Of a stretch of DNA of 64,000 nt, positions 8,943 through 17,510 are shown in pieces. Position 1 is the first letter of the stretch, and each line of letters begins with the position of its first letter. Made by a program: the position numbers and the translations under genes. Where the stretch lies: the NCBI GenBank assembly GCA_965660815.1, contig CBFIBG010000022.1, positions 62,001-126,000 on the forward strand, in the 5' to 3' direction. The notes under the pieces were generated by a model. That model was not told the origin of the DNA. It did not search any database and saw only the letters and a program-made list of their open reading frames with translations. The DNA comes from Glaciecola sp965660815 (lineage in GTDB: Bacteria; Pseudomonadota; Gammaproteobacteria; Enterobacterales; Alteromonadaceae).

Positions 8943-9404
8943 ATGAACTTTAGAAACTCTCAAATACAACGCCCAAAAATGTACGCACTCTTTTTATTTT
9001 GCGCTTGCTTATTGTCCTTGAGCGCGTTTTCACAAGCTGAAATCAAAAAGACATTAGGTGATTGGGACGTGCACTATATTGCTCTAAACTCAACCTTTTT
9101 AAGCCCCCAAGTAGCCAGAGCGAACAACATATTAAGAAGCGGGAAGAACGCGTTGATCAATATATCGGTATTAGACAAACGCACTAAACAAGCTCAAGAA
9201 GTTGAGTTAACTGGAACGGCTAGAAACTTATTGGGCAATAACAAACCGTTAGATTTCAAAAAAGTAAAAGAAGGCCAAGCCATCTATTACCTAGCGCAAG
9301 TGCCATTTGATCATAAAGAAGTTCTGAGATTTGATATTGATATTAAACAAGGCAAGGTGTCACAAAACCTTAAATTTCAACAAACCATGTATGCAGAGAA
9401 TTAA
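8943..9404 (+). CDS. DUF4426 secreted protein
   Basis: The 153-residue product has an N-terminal signal peptide (YALFLFCACLLSLSAFSQA, cleavage near residue 32) and then LGDWDVHYIALNSTFLSPQVARANNI, characteristic of DUF4426. The family is found in marine gammaproteobacteria, often after yggT, and its function is unknown; the periplasm is the likely location. I choose the ATG nine bases after GGAG; a TTG five codons upstream is in frame but has no ribosome-binding site. The 168-base gap to yggT may hold its own promoter. Confidence 0.85.
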   Translation: MNFRNSQIQRPKMYALFLFCACLLSLSAFSQAEIKKTLGDWDVHYIALNSTFLSPQVARANNILRSGKNALINISVLDKRTKQAQEVELTGTARNLLGNNKPLDFKKVKEGQAIYYLAQVPFDHKEVLRFDIDIKQGKVSQNLKFQQTMYAEN

Positions 9405-9485
9405 TTTCTGTTTGGATTAATGTCTGGTCATGCTATTTAATCCTAGCCATGCTGCTTTACATGAATGTTCGCTTTGAACAAGCTA

Positions 9486-10115
9486 TCAAAACAACGACTC
9501 TTTAAGTTGCTTTTCATAATTACGCGCTTGTTTCATCGCAGGTCGCGTCAAAACCCGCGTTGCATACTCTTTCACATTGTCATATTCCATGGCCTGTTCG
9601 AATCCTTGAGCCCATGAAATTGTATGCCCTGCGACTATATCTGCGACGCTGAACTCTTCTCCTAGCACAAATTGCTTATCTCCAAGCATTTTGCTGAACA
9701 GTTTTAATACCTTTTGGAACTCCCATTCCGCCACAGGAATAATTTCTGGAACACGTTTTTCTTCGGGTAATGCAAATTTATGCTTGGCTTGAGTCCATAA
9801 CGGCTGTTCAAGCTCGCTTAGCAGAAAGTACATCATTTGTTCATATTCAGCTCGTGTTTGCGAGCCTATCGAGGGGATAAGCCTGCCAACTTTATCGGCC
9901 AAATAAGTCAGGATAGCACCTGATTCAGCTATTTTAACTTCACCATCAACGATGGCAGGCACTTTTTGACTGGGAGTAATGTTTTTGTATTCTTGGCTTT
10001 TATGCTCAAGTTTGTACAAGTTTATGACATGATAATTAAACTCAAGCCCTAATTCGTAGAAAGCCCATGTCACTCTGACACCACGAGTTTGTGGAAAACT
10101 ATATAAATCGATCAT
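9486..10115 (-). CDS. Glutathione S-transferase family protein
   Basis: The 209-residue protein has a thioredoxin-like N-terminal domain (MIDLYSFPQTRGVRVTWAFYELGLEF, then the cis-Pro loop QKVPAIVDG and the glutathione-binding ESGAILTYLAD) and an all-helical C-terminal domain with FVLGEEFSVADIVAGHTISWA. Such enzymes conjugate glutathione to electrophiles or reduce peroxides and disulfides; the actual substrate cannot be read from sequence. It is a single gene, transcribed toward the DUF4426 gene. Confidence 0.88.
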   Translation of the reverse strand: MIDLYSFPQTRGVRVTWAFYELGLEFNYHVINLYKLEHKSQEYKNITPSQKVPAIVDGEVKIAESGAILTYLADKVGRLIPSIGSQTRAEYEQMMYFLLSELEQPLWTQAKHKFALPEEKRVPEIIPVAEWEFQKVLKLFSKMLGDKQFVLGEEFSVADIVAGHTISWAQGFEQAMEYDNVKEYATRVLTRPAMKQARNYEKQLKESLF

Positions 10116-10160
10116 ACATGTCCTTCCTTTTGTTTTTATTTTCGCATGGCCCCGCCTTTG

Positions 10161-10967
10161 TTACGCAGGTCTATCCTTCTCAGCTCGGGTAAAAACAGGT
10201 TTAGTAGTTGTTGATTCGCTTTCACTATACTGGTAACCCTGCAAATCAAATTTTATCAAGTCGCCTAATTTGTCAATTTTATTTTGTATGATATATCTTG
10301 CCATCAAGCCCCTAGCTTTCTTCGCAAAAAAACTGATGATTTTATAGCTGCCATTTTTTTCGTCTTTAAATACTGGGGTGATTACTTGAGCATTTATTGC
10401 TTTTGGGTTCACAGAATTAAAGTATTCGTTTGACGCTAGATTAACCAAAGTTTGAGTTTCAGCTTCATTGAGCGCATTATTTAACGTATCGGTAATGGTA
10501 TTATCCCAATATTGATATAAGTTTTCAGCTTGGTTTATCGATAACTTAGTCCCCATTTCTAAGCGATAAGGCTGCATCAAGTCCAAAGGTTTAAGCACAC
10601 CATACAGACCAGATAATATTCTCAGATGATTTTGTGCATATTCAGTGTCTTGTTCTGACAATGTTTGAGCAGCTAAGCCTGTATACACATCGCCATTAAA
10701 CGCAAACATAGCAGGTCTTGCATTTTCTTTAGTAAAGGGAAATTCAAAACTATTGAAACGCTCCGCGTTTAAATGGGCCAGTTTATCACTTATTTTCATT
10801 AATGAACTTAAATCGGCTGGGCTTAAGCTTTTACAACGTTCAACCAGTTCTCGCGTATTGTCCATTAATTCAGGTGAACTTGCAGGTGAGTTCGAACTAG
10901 ACATTAAGTAGTCTGGTAAAGAAGAGGAATAATCTAAATTTTTAGCTGGGGATACAACGACAAGCAT
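10161..10967 (-). CDS. yaaA: Peroxide stress protein YaaA (DUF328)
   Basis: YaaA is an OxyR-controlled protein in E. coli that lowers free intracellular iron and so limits Fenton damage; it also binds DNA. The 268-residue product has the family's N-terminal MLVVVSPAKNLDY, then RPAMFAFNGDVYTGL, LRILSGLYGVLKPLDLMQPYRLEMGT and the C-terminal VITPVFKDEKNGSYKIISFFAKKARGLMARYII. It stands alone and is divergent from the transaldolase gene. No OxyR site is evident to me. Confidence 0.95.
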   Translation of the reverse strand: MLVVVSPAKNLDYSSSLPDYLMSSSNSPASSPELMDNTRELVERCKSLSPADLSSLMKISDKLAHLNAERFNSFEFPFTKENARPAMFAFNGDVYTGLAAQTLSEQDTEYAQNHLRILSGLYGVLKPLDLMQPYRLEMGTKLSINQAENLYQYWDNTITDTLNNALNEAETQTLVNLASNEYFNSVNPKAINAQVITPVFKDEKNGSYKIISFFAKKARGLMARYIIQNKIDKLGDLIKFDLQGYQYSESESTTTKPVFTRAEKDRPA

Positions 10968-11271
10968 TATGTGTCCTTTACTTTTAATGGTTTATATTCT
11001 TTTGCCTTGTTATCATGAGTTGCTTTCGCTTGTCTTACCGACCATATAAGCGCAAAGCTAAACATTTAAAATCGACAAAACCAACCTAATTATGGATTGA
11101 AAACAGGTTACAAAATAATATTTCAAAAAGCGTTTGTACGGTTCAGTGGGTAATATTGACCACGAGAATATTGAGTTAACCTATTTATTGTAACGTTTTG
11201 TCCATTTAATTTTATTGTAACCTTGATATTATACAGCTTTAAAACTCCAATTAACCAGCGAGCCGGATTTA
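10968..11271. promoter_or_regulatory. Divergent intergenic region, yaaA / tal
   Basis: This 304-base AT-rich region must hold promoters for both genes. The 10-mer TTATTGTAAC occurs twice about 30 bases apart (near 11183 and 11211), close to the tal start, and could be a paired operator. I cannot assign a regulator. Confidence 0.35.
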
Positions 11272-12231
11272 ATGTCTAACCAATTAGCGTCATTACGCAA
11301 ACTTACTACCGTAGTTGCCGATACAGGCGATATTGAAGCAATAAAAAAATATACACCAGTAGATGCGACTACCAACCCTTCATTGCTGTTCAAAGCAGCA
11401 GGTATGCCACAATACGATGAGCACATTAAGCGATCTATTGAGTATGCAAAAAGTCAGTCTGATGATATTGAGGAACAACTCCTGCACGCGGGCGACAAGT
11501 TATCCGTATTAATTGGCAAAGAAATCAACAAATATATTCCTGGCAGAATATCTACTGAAGTAGATGCAAGACTATCATTCGACACCAAAGCCACTATTGA
11601 AAAAGCAAAGAAGCTAATAGATATGTACAAAAATGAAGGCGTTGATCAAAATAAAATATTGATCAAAATAGCGTCTACATGGGAGGGCATCAAAGCAGCA
11701 CAGGTACTGGAAGAACAAGGTATAAACTGCAATCTCACCTTATTGTTCAGTTTTGCACAAGCAAGAGCCTGTGCAGAAGCTGGAGTATTTTTAATATCAC
11801 CTTTTGTAGGCAGAATTCTTGATTGGTACAAAGCGAATACAAACAATGAGGATTTTGATGGTGAAAACGATCCGGGTGTGCAATCTGTCACCAAAATTTA
11901 CAACTACTATAAACAATACGGTTATCAAACGGTAGTAATGGGCGCTAGCTTTAGAAACACGGCGGAAATTATTGAATTGGCAGGCTGCGATAGGCTTACC
12001 ATCAGTCCGCAATTGCTTGAAGAGCTGGAGAATACTGACGGTGAGCTATCGCCTAAATTGGTCGACAATGGAGCAACACAAAGTAAACCCCTGCCACTGA
12101 GTGAGCAAGAGTTCAGATGGGAAATGAACCAAGACCCAATGGCAACTGAAAAGCTCAGTGAAGGCATTCGAAACTTTGCCGCCGATCAGGTAAAACTTGA
12201 AGCACTTTTAAGAGAAAGAATGACTCAATAG
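11272..12231 (+). CDS. tal: Transaldolase
   Basis: Transaldolase transfers a dihydroxyacetone unit between sedoheptulose-7-phosphate and glyceraldehyde-3-phosphate in the non-oxidative pentose phosphate pathway. The 319-residue protein matches TalB (317). It has LRKLTTVVADTGD at the N-terminus, VDATTNPSLL, the Schiff-base lysine in ILIKIASTWEGI (Lys132), NLTLLFSFAQARACAEA and SPFVGRILDWY. The next gene, pgi, also belongs to central sugar-phosphate metabolism and follows after a short gap, so co-expression is likely. Confidence 0.98.
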   Translation: MSNQLASLRKLTTVVADTGDIEAIKKYTPVDATTNPSLLFKAAGMPQYDEHIKRSIEYAKSQSDDIEEQLLHAGDKLSVLIGKEINKYIPGRISTEVDARLSFDTKATIEKAKKLIDMYKNEGVDQNKILIKIASTWEGIKAAQVLEEQGINCNLTLLFSFAQARACAEAGVFLISPFVGRILDWYKANTNNEDFDGENDPGVQSVTKIYNYYKQYGYQTVVMGASFRNTAEIIELAGCDRLTISPQLLEELENTDGELSPKLVDNGATQSKPLPLSEQEFRWEMNQDPMATEKLSEGIRNFAADQVKLEALLRERMTQ

Positions 12232-12329
12232 CTCATCAAAAGCAGCAACATTGGGTGTGTGCGATATTGCGGCAGTGTTTTTAGAATATGCTGCTAGCGA
12301 TAAAATCATGTCAACAAGTAGGAAATCAA

Positions 12330-13988
12330 ATGGACAGACTTAGAAAATCAAATGCATGGATAAACTTGGAGCATCATGCTGCTTTGGTGCGACGATATCA
12401 CATGAAAGATATGTTTGAAGCAGATCCAAAACGAGCTGAAAAATACTCGCTCACCGCCGCTGGACTATTTCTTGACTACTCTAAGAATATTGTCACTCAA
12501 GAGGTGTTGGAGCATCTATTCGAGTTAGCCCGAGAGAGAGGGCTAACAAATAAAATACAAGCCATGTTTAATGGAGAGAAAATCAATCACACCGAAGAGC
12601 GAGCCGTATTGCATACTGCGCTTAGAAATTTTTCCAAGAACTCGGTAAATCTAGATGGAAAAGACGTTATGCCAGAGGTTAAGGAAACTCTGGCAAAAAT
12701 CAAAAAATTTACTGAAAACGTCTTGCTAGGAAAGCATTTAGGCTACACTGGAAAACCAATTACAAAAGTGGTTAGTATTGGAATTGGTGGGTCTTTTTTG
12801 GGCCCTAAAATTGTCACAGAAGCTTTGTCTCCTTACAAAAATGAAAATATTGAAGTAGTGTTTGTCGCCAACGTTGACGGTTGTCATATAATGGATGTGC
12901 TTAAAGCATGCGATAGCGAACAAACGCTTTTTATAATGTCATCTAAGTCTTTTTCTACCCAAGAAACGTTGCAAAATACACTCAGCGCCAAAGCTTGGTT
13001 TTTACATCAGGGTGGCACACAAAACGACATAGCTAAGCACTTTGTCGCAGTCTCCAGTAATGTTGATGCAGCAGTAAAATTTGGCATGGATGCAAATAAT
13101 GTGTTCCCCATGGGTGACTGGGTGGGCGGTAGATACTCTTTGTGGTCAGCAATTGGCTTACCGATAGCATTGGCCTTAGGCTACTCAAATTTTGAAGCGC
13201 TATTAAAAGGGGCGTTTGAAATGGATAAACATTTCATTGAAGCCCCATTTGAAGAGAACATGCCAGTGATCCTTGCCATGCTTGGAATATGGTACCGAAA
13301 CTTTATGGGCGCCCCTTCTCATGCACTGCTACCCTATTATCACTATCTAAGGGGATTTCCTGCATACGTTCAACAATTAGATATGGAGAGTAATGGCAAA
13401 TCGACGACTATTGGAGGTAAAACCGTCGACTATGGCACAGGACCCATTATCTGGGGAAGCGAAGGAACAAATGGGCAGCACTCGTTTTATCAGTTGATCC
13501 ATCAAAGTAATCACGTAATTCCCGCAGACTTTATGTTTCCACTCAAAGTCCCTTATTTAAAAACACCAGAGCAAGTCAGACATCACCAAATGCTAGCGTC
13601 TAATTGTTTTGGTCAAACTCAAGCTCTAATGCAGGGCAAGACTTTTGAGCAATGTTATAACGACTTAGCTAACAAGAACTTGGATGAGAATGCAAGAAGA
13701 GAGTTGGCCGCGCATAAAACTATGCCAGGTAATAACCCTAGCAATACTATTTTATTCGAAGAACTATCGCCTTCTAGTTTAGGTGCCTTGATTGCTCTTT
13801 ATGAACATAAAGTATTGGTCCAAGGTTGTATTTGGGATCTAAACTCATTTGACCAATGGGGCGTGGAACTCGGTAAGGAGTTGGGAAATCAGGTATTAGA
13901 TATGATTCAGGGTAACATGCCAGTCGATTCTGCCGATGCATCAACTCAATCACTCATAAAACATTATTCTAATGCATTCAAAGGTTAG
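12330..13988 (+). CDS. pgi: Glucose-6-phosphate isomerase
   Basis: Pgi interconverts glucose-6-phosphate and fructose-6-phosphate in glycolysis and gluconeogenesis. I start at the ATG six bases after AGGAAA, giving 552 residues (E. coli 549); an upstream in-frame ATG would add 14 non-conserved residues. Motifs are GEKINHTEERAVLHTALR, SIGIGGSFLGPKIVTEAL, SSKSFSTQET, GDWVGGRYSLWSAIG, MESNGKSTT, the catalytic region GSEGTNGQHSFYQLIHQ and the C-terminal FDQWGVELGKELG with the catalytic Lys. The phosphate loop has Phe where E. coli has Asp in GGSDLGP, a substitution I do not consider disabling. Confidence 0.97.
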   Translation: MDRLRKSNAWINLEHHAALVRRYHMKDMFEADPKRAEKYSLTAAGLFLDYSKNIVTQEVLEHLFELARERGLTNKIQAMFNGEKINHTEERAVLHTALRNFSKNSVNLDGKDVMPEVKETLAKIKKFTENVLLGKHLGYTGKPITKVVSIGIGGSFLGPKIVTEALSPYKNENIEVVFVANVDGCHIMDVLKACDSEQTLFIMSSKSFSTQETLQNTLSAKAWFLHQGGTQNDIAKHFVAVSSNVDAAVKFGMDANNVFPMGDWVGGRYSLWSAIGLPIALALGYSNFEALLKGAFEMDKHFIEAPFEENMPVILAMLGIWYRNFMGAPSHALLPYYHYLRGFPAYVQQLDMESNGKSTTIGGKTVDYGTGPIIWGSEGTNGQHSFYQLIHQSNHVIPADFMFPLKVPYLKTPEQVRHHQMLASNCFGQTQALMQGKTFEQCYNDLANKNLDENARRELAAHKTMPGNNPSNTILFEELSPSSLGALIALYEHKVLVQGCIWDLNSFDQWGVELGKELGNQVLDMIQGNMPVDSADASTQSLIKHYSNAFKG

Positions 13989-14018
13989 CATTGATCTATA
14001 AACATGCACTTTATTAGT

Positions 14019-14056
14019 GGCGCATGCGTGGCTTGTATCATAAAAACGCCTGCGCC
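14019..14056. repeat. GC-rich inverted repeat downstream of pgi
   Basis: GGCGCATGCG and CGCCTGCGCC form a hairpin with 9 of 10 pairs, 31 bases after the pgi stop. There is no run of T after either arm, so it may stabilise the 3' end of the mRNA or act in termination only weakly. Confidence 0.5.
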
Positions 14057-14162
14057 TAACCTTAATAGATATCCGCAACAAAACTGTCATATTTTTTTAC
14101 AACTTTTAATAACCACCTGTATAACTTTAAAAAAATCATTGAAAAGTCAAAGCCTTAAAATA

Positions 14163-14177
14163 TGGCACTAAATATGC
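14163..14177 (+). promoter_or_regulatory. Sigma-54-like promoter of the PEP-CTERM gene
   Basis: The sequence TGGCACTAAATATGC fits the sigma-54 consensus TGGCAC-N5-TTGC with one mismatch (A for the first T of TTGC). The invariant GG and GC are 12 bases apart, as required. Transcription would start near 14189, giving a leader of about 120 bases. It overlaps an inverted repeat (GCACTAAAT at 14165-14173, ATTTAGTGC at 14183-14191). PEP-CTERM genes in Zoogloea are known to depend on RpoN with PrsK/PrsR, which fits. Confidence 0.6.
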
Positions 14178-14308
14178 GTAAAATTTAGTGCAATCACAAT
14201 AAGGAGCAATAAACGAGTACATTAGGTTTTATAAATAACCTTATCGCGACTTGCATCAAAAAATAAAATACGTTCTTTTATAATAATAAACATGTGAAGG
14301 GAAAGTTA

Positions 14309-14866
14309 ATGTTAAAAAAATATCTTAAGACCTTGTTTTTGTCTACTATGTTATCTGTAACTGCTTTCGGCGCAAGCTCGGCCGTAATAACCTATCAGGG
14401 TTCATTAGGTGCTGCTCAAGACGGCTCACTTTTAATCGATTTCTACTCTTTATCTCTTTCAAGCGATTCTACAGTCACTATAACGGCTGAAGGCTCTGGT
14501 GCTGGTATTGATATCGGTAATGGCGTTTCTGACCTTGACACCTTTATCTTTGTCGCAGTTGATGACGGCGATAGAACTGAAGACGACTACTTGTTTGACG
14601 ACGACGATGGCGGTATTGGTTTTGATTCATTTTTATCTGAGAGCTTGTTAGCAGGTAATTATTTAGTTGGTATCTCGAGTTGTTGTATCAGTCCAGATGA
14701 ATTTGTCGCGGGCAGCAATCTTAGTCTCCCAGCCAATGCTTACGATATACCCGATTATATTCTTACTATTGACGATGGCTTAGCCGTAAATGACGTGCCT
14801 GTTCCTTCAATATTTGCAATTGTTTCTTTGGCAGTTTTGAGCTTTGTAGCGCGAAAACGTAAGTAA
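14309..14866 (+). CDS. PEP-CTERM-type secreted/surface protein
   Basis: The product (185 residues from the ATG after GAAGGGAAAG) has a signal peptide (MLKKYLKTLFLSTMLSVTAFGASSA), a beta-rich body, and a C-terminal sorting signal: VPVPS, a hydrophobic helix (FAIVSLAVLSFV) and the basic end ARKRK. This is the PEP-CTERM architecture, in which an exosortase processes the protein for export with extracellular polysaccharide. The motif is VPVPS rather than VPEPS. Residues about 92-106 are very acidic (DDGDRTEDDYLFDDDDGG) and could bind Ca2+. A Cys-Cys pair (SSCCIS) could form disulfides. The body resembles DVUA0089-type PEP-CTERM proteins only loosely, so I give no function. Confidence 0.8.
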   Translation: MLKKYLKTLFLSTMLSVTAFGASSAVITYQGSLGAAQDGSLLIDFYSLSLSSDSTVTITAEGSGAGIDIGNGVSDLDTFIFVAVDDGDRTEDDYLFDDDDGGIGFDSFLSESLLAGNYLVGISSCCISPDEFVAGSNLSLPANAYDIPDYILTIDDGLAVNDVPVPSIFAIVSLAVLSFVARKRK

Positions 14867-14891
14867 GCTATTCGCCTTAATACTTTACACA

Positions 14892-14925
14892 GTTAACCCG
14901 TCTCTTAAGGCGGGTTTTATTTTGT
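14892..14925 (+). terminator. Terminator of the PEP-CTERM gene
   Basis: AACCCGTC / GGCGGGTT (one G-U pair) with a 6-base loop is followed by TTTATTTT. It ends the monocistronic PEP-CTERM transcript. Confidence 0.75.
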
Positions 14926-15227
14926 ATATTTGAAAAAGCGCGCATTACATACCTTTATTATCGAATACTAAATTATGAATGGTTATACGGCTCAAAGAAT
15001 ACTTGGTTATTTTAGTCCGATACGTGTCATCTAAACTTCATGTAAACGTCACAATGTTCTCTATATGTCTATTTTATTATTGTTAAGTGAGTAGTTATAC
15101 ATTAGTATTAGTTAATATGGTGTTAAAATTAAGTTAACATTCAAATAATTTGATGGTGCGCCACAAGTAACACAAAGTTTATATTATACATTTGCCTTGT
15201 ACTGAAGTAGCTTAAAGGAGCAATAAT
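14926..15227. other. AT-rich intergenic region upstream of the DUF3545 gene
   Basis: I see no reading frame with a ribosome-binding site here. TATATTATAC near 15180 could be the -10 region for the small gene that follows, but I find no matching -35. Confidence 0.35.
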
Positions 15228-15401
15228 ATGGAATCAGTCGATTTCTTTAACTCAGTTGAAAATGAAAGTAACACGGTAAAAACGAAAAGCAAAAAAAGGA
15301 AATGGCGAGAAATAGAAGCAATAAAAGATAAATACAGATTAAAACAAGAACTTTGTGATATGGATTTAATGTGGGAGTTGGAATTAAACCGAACTAGGTA
15401 A
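15228..15401 (+). CDS. DUF3545 small protein, 57 aa
   Basis: ATG follows AAAGGAG at good spacing. The 57-residue product has an acidic N-terminal part and then KSKKRKWREIEAIKDKYRLKQELCDMD, the hallmark of DUF3545 proteins found in Vibrio, Shewanella and Alteromonas. The family is small, charged, probably helical and of unknown role; the basic RKWREIEAIKD core suggests binding to nucleic acid or a protein partner. The gene is monocistronic and converges on ung. Confidence 0.85.
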   Translation: MESVDFFNSVENESNTVKTKSKKRKWREIEAIKDKYRLKQELCDMDLMWELELNRTR

Positions 15402-15442
15402 ATAATAAGTAAAACTAATTAGCAGTGAGACAACTGCTGTTT

Positions 15443-16099
15443 TTAAATTTGCCAATTGATTGGAGATTTTTTTTGGCGAGTTAATATTTCGTTTGTCTTG
15501 CTAAAATGCTTACAACCAAAGAAGCCTCTATGAGCAGACAAGGGAGACGGATGTGTACTTTTAAGCACACTGTGTTTATTGGTGTCGATTAATTTAATTT
15601 TTTGCTGGGATGGATTCCCCCACAATAAGAATACGACTGAGTCTAAATACTCATTTATTTGTTGAATCACTTTATCTGTGAACAACTCCCAACCTTTATT
15701 TTTATGAGAGTGCGCATGGCCCTCTTCGACCGTTAAAACAGTATTCAATAAAAGGACCCCTTGCTTGGCCCAAGGTGTCAAATCTCCATGATTGGGTATG
15801 ACAAATTCAGGGATGTCTTTAGAAAGTTCCTTGAATATGTTTGCTAGAGACGGTGGTGTTTTAATGCCTTTTTGCACAGAAAAACTGAGCCCATGCGCCT
15901 GGTTAGGACCATGATAGGGATCTTGCCCAAGTATTACCACTTTCAGATCATGAGCGGGCGTGAGGCTAAAAGCATTAAATACATCACTTTTGCACGGATA
16001 AACGTTTATGCCTGCATTTCTGCGCTGCTCGATAAATGCCATAAGATCACTAAAGTATGGTTTGGATTTTTCAGGCCCTAATAACTGACTCCAATTCAC
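15443..16099 (-). CDS. ung: Uracil-DNA glycosylase
   Basis: Ung removes uracil from DNA, starting base-excision repair of deaminated cytosine or misincorporated dUMP. The 218-residue family-1 enzyme has the water-activating loop GQDPYHGP (Asp60), LLLNTVLTVEEGHAHSH, LLWGNPSQQ and the leucine loop HPSPLSAHRGFFGCKHF with catalytic His183. Length is standard. It lies 23 bases beyond the thrC start on the same strand and may be read through from elsewhere, but it has no functional link to threonine synthesis. Confidence 0.98.
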   Translation of the reverse strand: MNWSQLLGPEKSKPYFSDLMAFIEQRRNAGINVYPCKSDVFNAFSLTPAHDLKVVILGQDPYHGPNQAHGLSFSVQKGIKTPPSLANIFKELSKDIPEFVIPNHGDLTPWAKQGVLLLNTVLTVEEGHAHSHKNKGWELFTDKVIQQINEYLDSVVFLLWGNPSQQKIKLIDTNKHSVLKSTHPSPLSAHRGFFGCKHFSKTNEILTRQKKSPINWQI

Positions 16100-16122
16100 T
16101 TATGCGCTCCCCTACTCTCAAT

Positions 16123-17406
16123 CTATGTCAAAAGACTAAACATATGGTTTTTTAGTGCCGCATAGCTATTTTCTACATCTACTGAAAAAGACTCCTTGGC
16201 AACGCTTTCAGCCAATGCTTTAGGCAAAGCAATAGGTTGCCCAAGTACATTTTCTACCGTTTCTCTAAATTTAGCGGGATGTGCAGTGCCTAAAAATATT
16301 CCCACTTCATCGTCTGTTAAATTTTTACTCAAACTGCGATAACTGATGGCGGCATGAGGTTCAGAAGTATAGCCCAAAGTCGCTAGTTGGCGCATTGCTA
16401 GCTGAGTATATTGCTCATCTACTCCTTCTCCAATTAACAAGTTTGCGTCGAATAAACCTCTATCAATCATAGCTTGAATTCTCGGCCAATTATTAGGTTG
16501 GCTTACGTCCATAGCGTTTGACATAGTAGCAATGGTTTCGTTAGGCTCCCATTTGCCGGTTTTAAGAAACCTTGGCACAGTATCGTTGCTGTTTGTCGCT
16601 GCGATAAACCGCTTAATGGGAAGTCCCAAAAGCTTGGCGATAATACCAGCTGTTAAATTACCAAAGTTGCCGCTAGGTACTGCGAACACACTTTTATCCC
16701 TATCCCCAACGGGCAGTTGAGCTACCGCCTCAAAGTAATAACAAATTTGTGCCATTAAACGACTGATATTGATTGAATTAGCTGAGTTTAAATGGAGACC
16801 GTCTCTAACTTCTGGATCATCAAAAGCAGTTTTGACGAGCTGCTGACACGCGTCAAAATCAGCGTCGATAGCGACGGTGTGAATGTTGTCGCCAAGTGTA
16901 GTGAATAATTTTTCCTGTAACGGGCTTATTTTTCCTTTTGGAAATAAAATAACGACTTGAATATTTGATATACCATGAAATGCATGGGCAACTGCTGCGC
17001 CCGTGTCGCCAGAGGTAGCGGTAAGTATGGTTACCGGTTGGCCGTCGCTAATATGAGCAAGGCACTGTGCCATAAACCGCCCGCCAAAGTCTTTGAATGC
17101 TAGGGTTGGACCATGAAATAACTCAAGACTAAATATTTTTTCGCTGACTTTTTCAAGCGGAGCCGGGAAGGTAAAAGCGTTGCTAACGAACTCTTTTATT
17201 TTACTTTCGGGCAATTCATCACCTATAAGATGAGTCAAAATTTTAATGCTGCGCTCGATTAATGGCAGTTCTAATAAATCTTCGAGATTGTCCATCGGTT
17301 CGATTGTTTCAGGAAAGTATAATCCTTGGTTTTGCCCTAAACCGTTTTTCACGGCCTTACAAAAACTTGCCTTATCGCTGCTTACTTTTAAATTAACTAA
17401 TTCCAC
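16123..17406 (-). CDS. thrC: Threonine synthase
   Basis: ThrC converts O-phosphohomoserine to threonine using PLP. The 427-residue product has the PLP lysine in GPTLAFKDFGGRF (Lys105), the TATSGDTGAAVAHAF phosphate-binding loop, and VPSGNFGNLTAGIIAKLLGLP. This is the short enterobacterial type. It is the last gene of thrABC, 104 bases after thrB. Confidence 0.98.
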   Translation of the reverse strand: MELVNLKVSSDKASFCKAVKNGLGQNQGLYFPETIEPMDNLEDLLELPLIERSIKILTHLIGDELPESKIKEFVSNAFTFPAPLEKVSEKIFSLELFHGPTLAFKDFGGRFMAQCLAHISDGQPVTILTATSGDTGAAVAHAFHGISNIQVVILFPKGKISPLQEKLFTTLGDNIHTVAIDADFDACQQLVKTAFDDPEVRDGLHLNSANSINISRLMAQICYYFEAVAQLPVGDRDKSVFAVPSGNFGNLTAGIIAKLLGLPIKRFIAATNSNDTVPRFLKTGKWEPNETIATMSNAMDVSQPNNWPRIQAMIDRGLFDANLLIGEGVDEQYTQLAMRQLATLGYTSEPHAAISYRSLSKNLTDDEVGIFLGTAHPAKFRETVENVLGQPIALPKALAESVAKESFSVDVENSYAALKNHMFSLLT

Positions 17407-17510
17407 AAATAACTCTTTTTACTTGGTTAAAAACGAACTAATGTTCGTAATTTCGTTAAACACTATATTGCCATGTTGTTGCCGCTAATCTGGTAAGACA
17501 TCGACTATAA

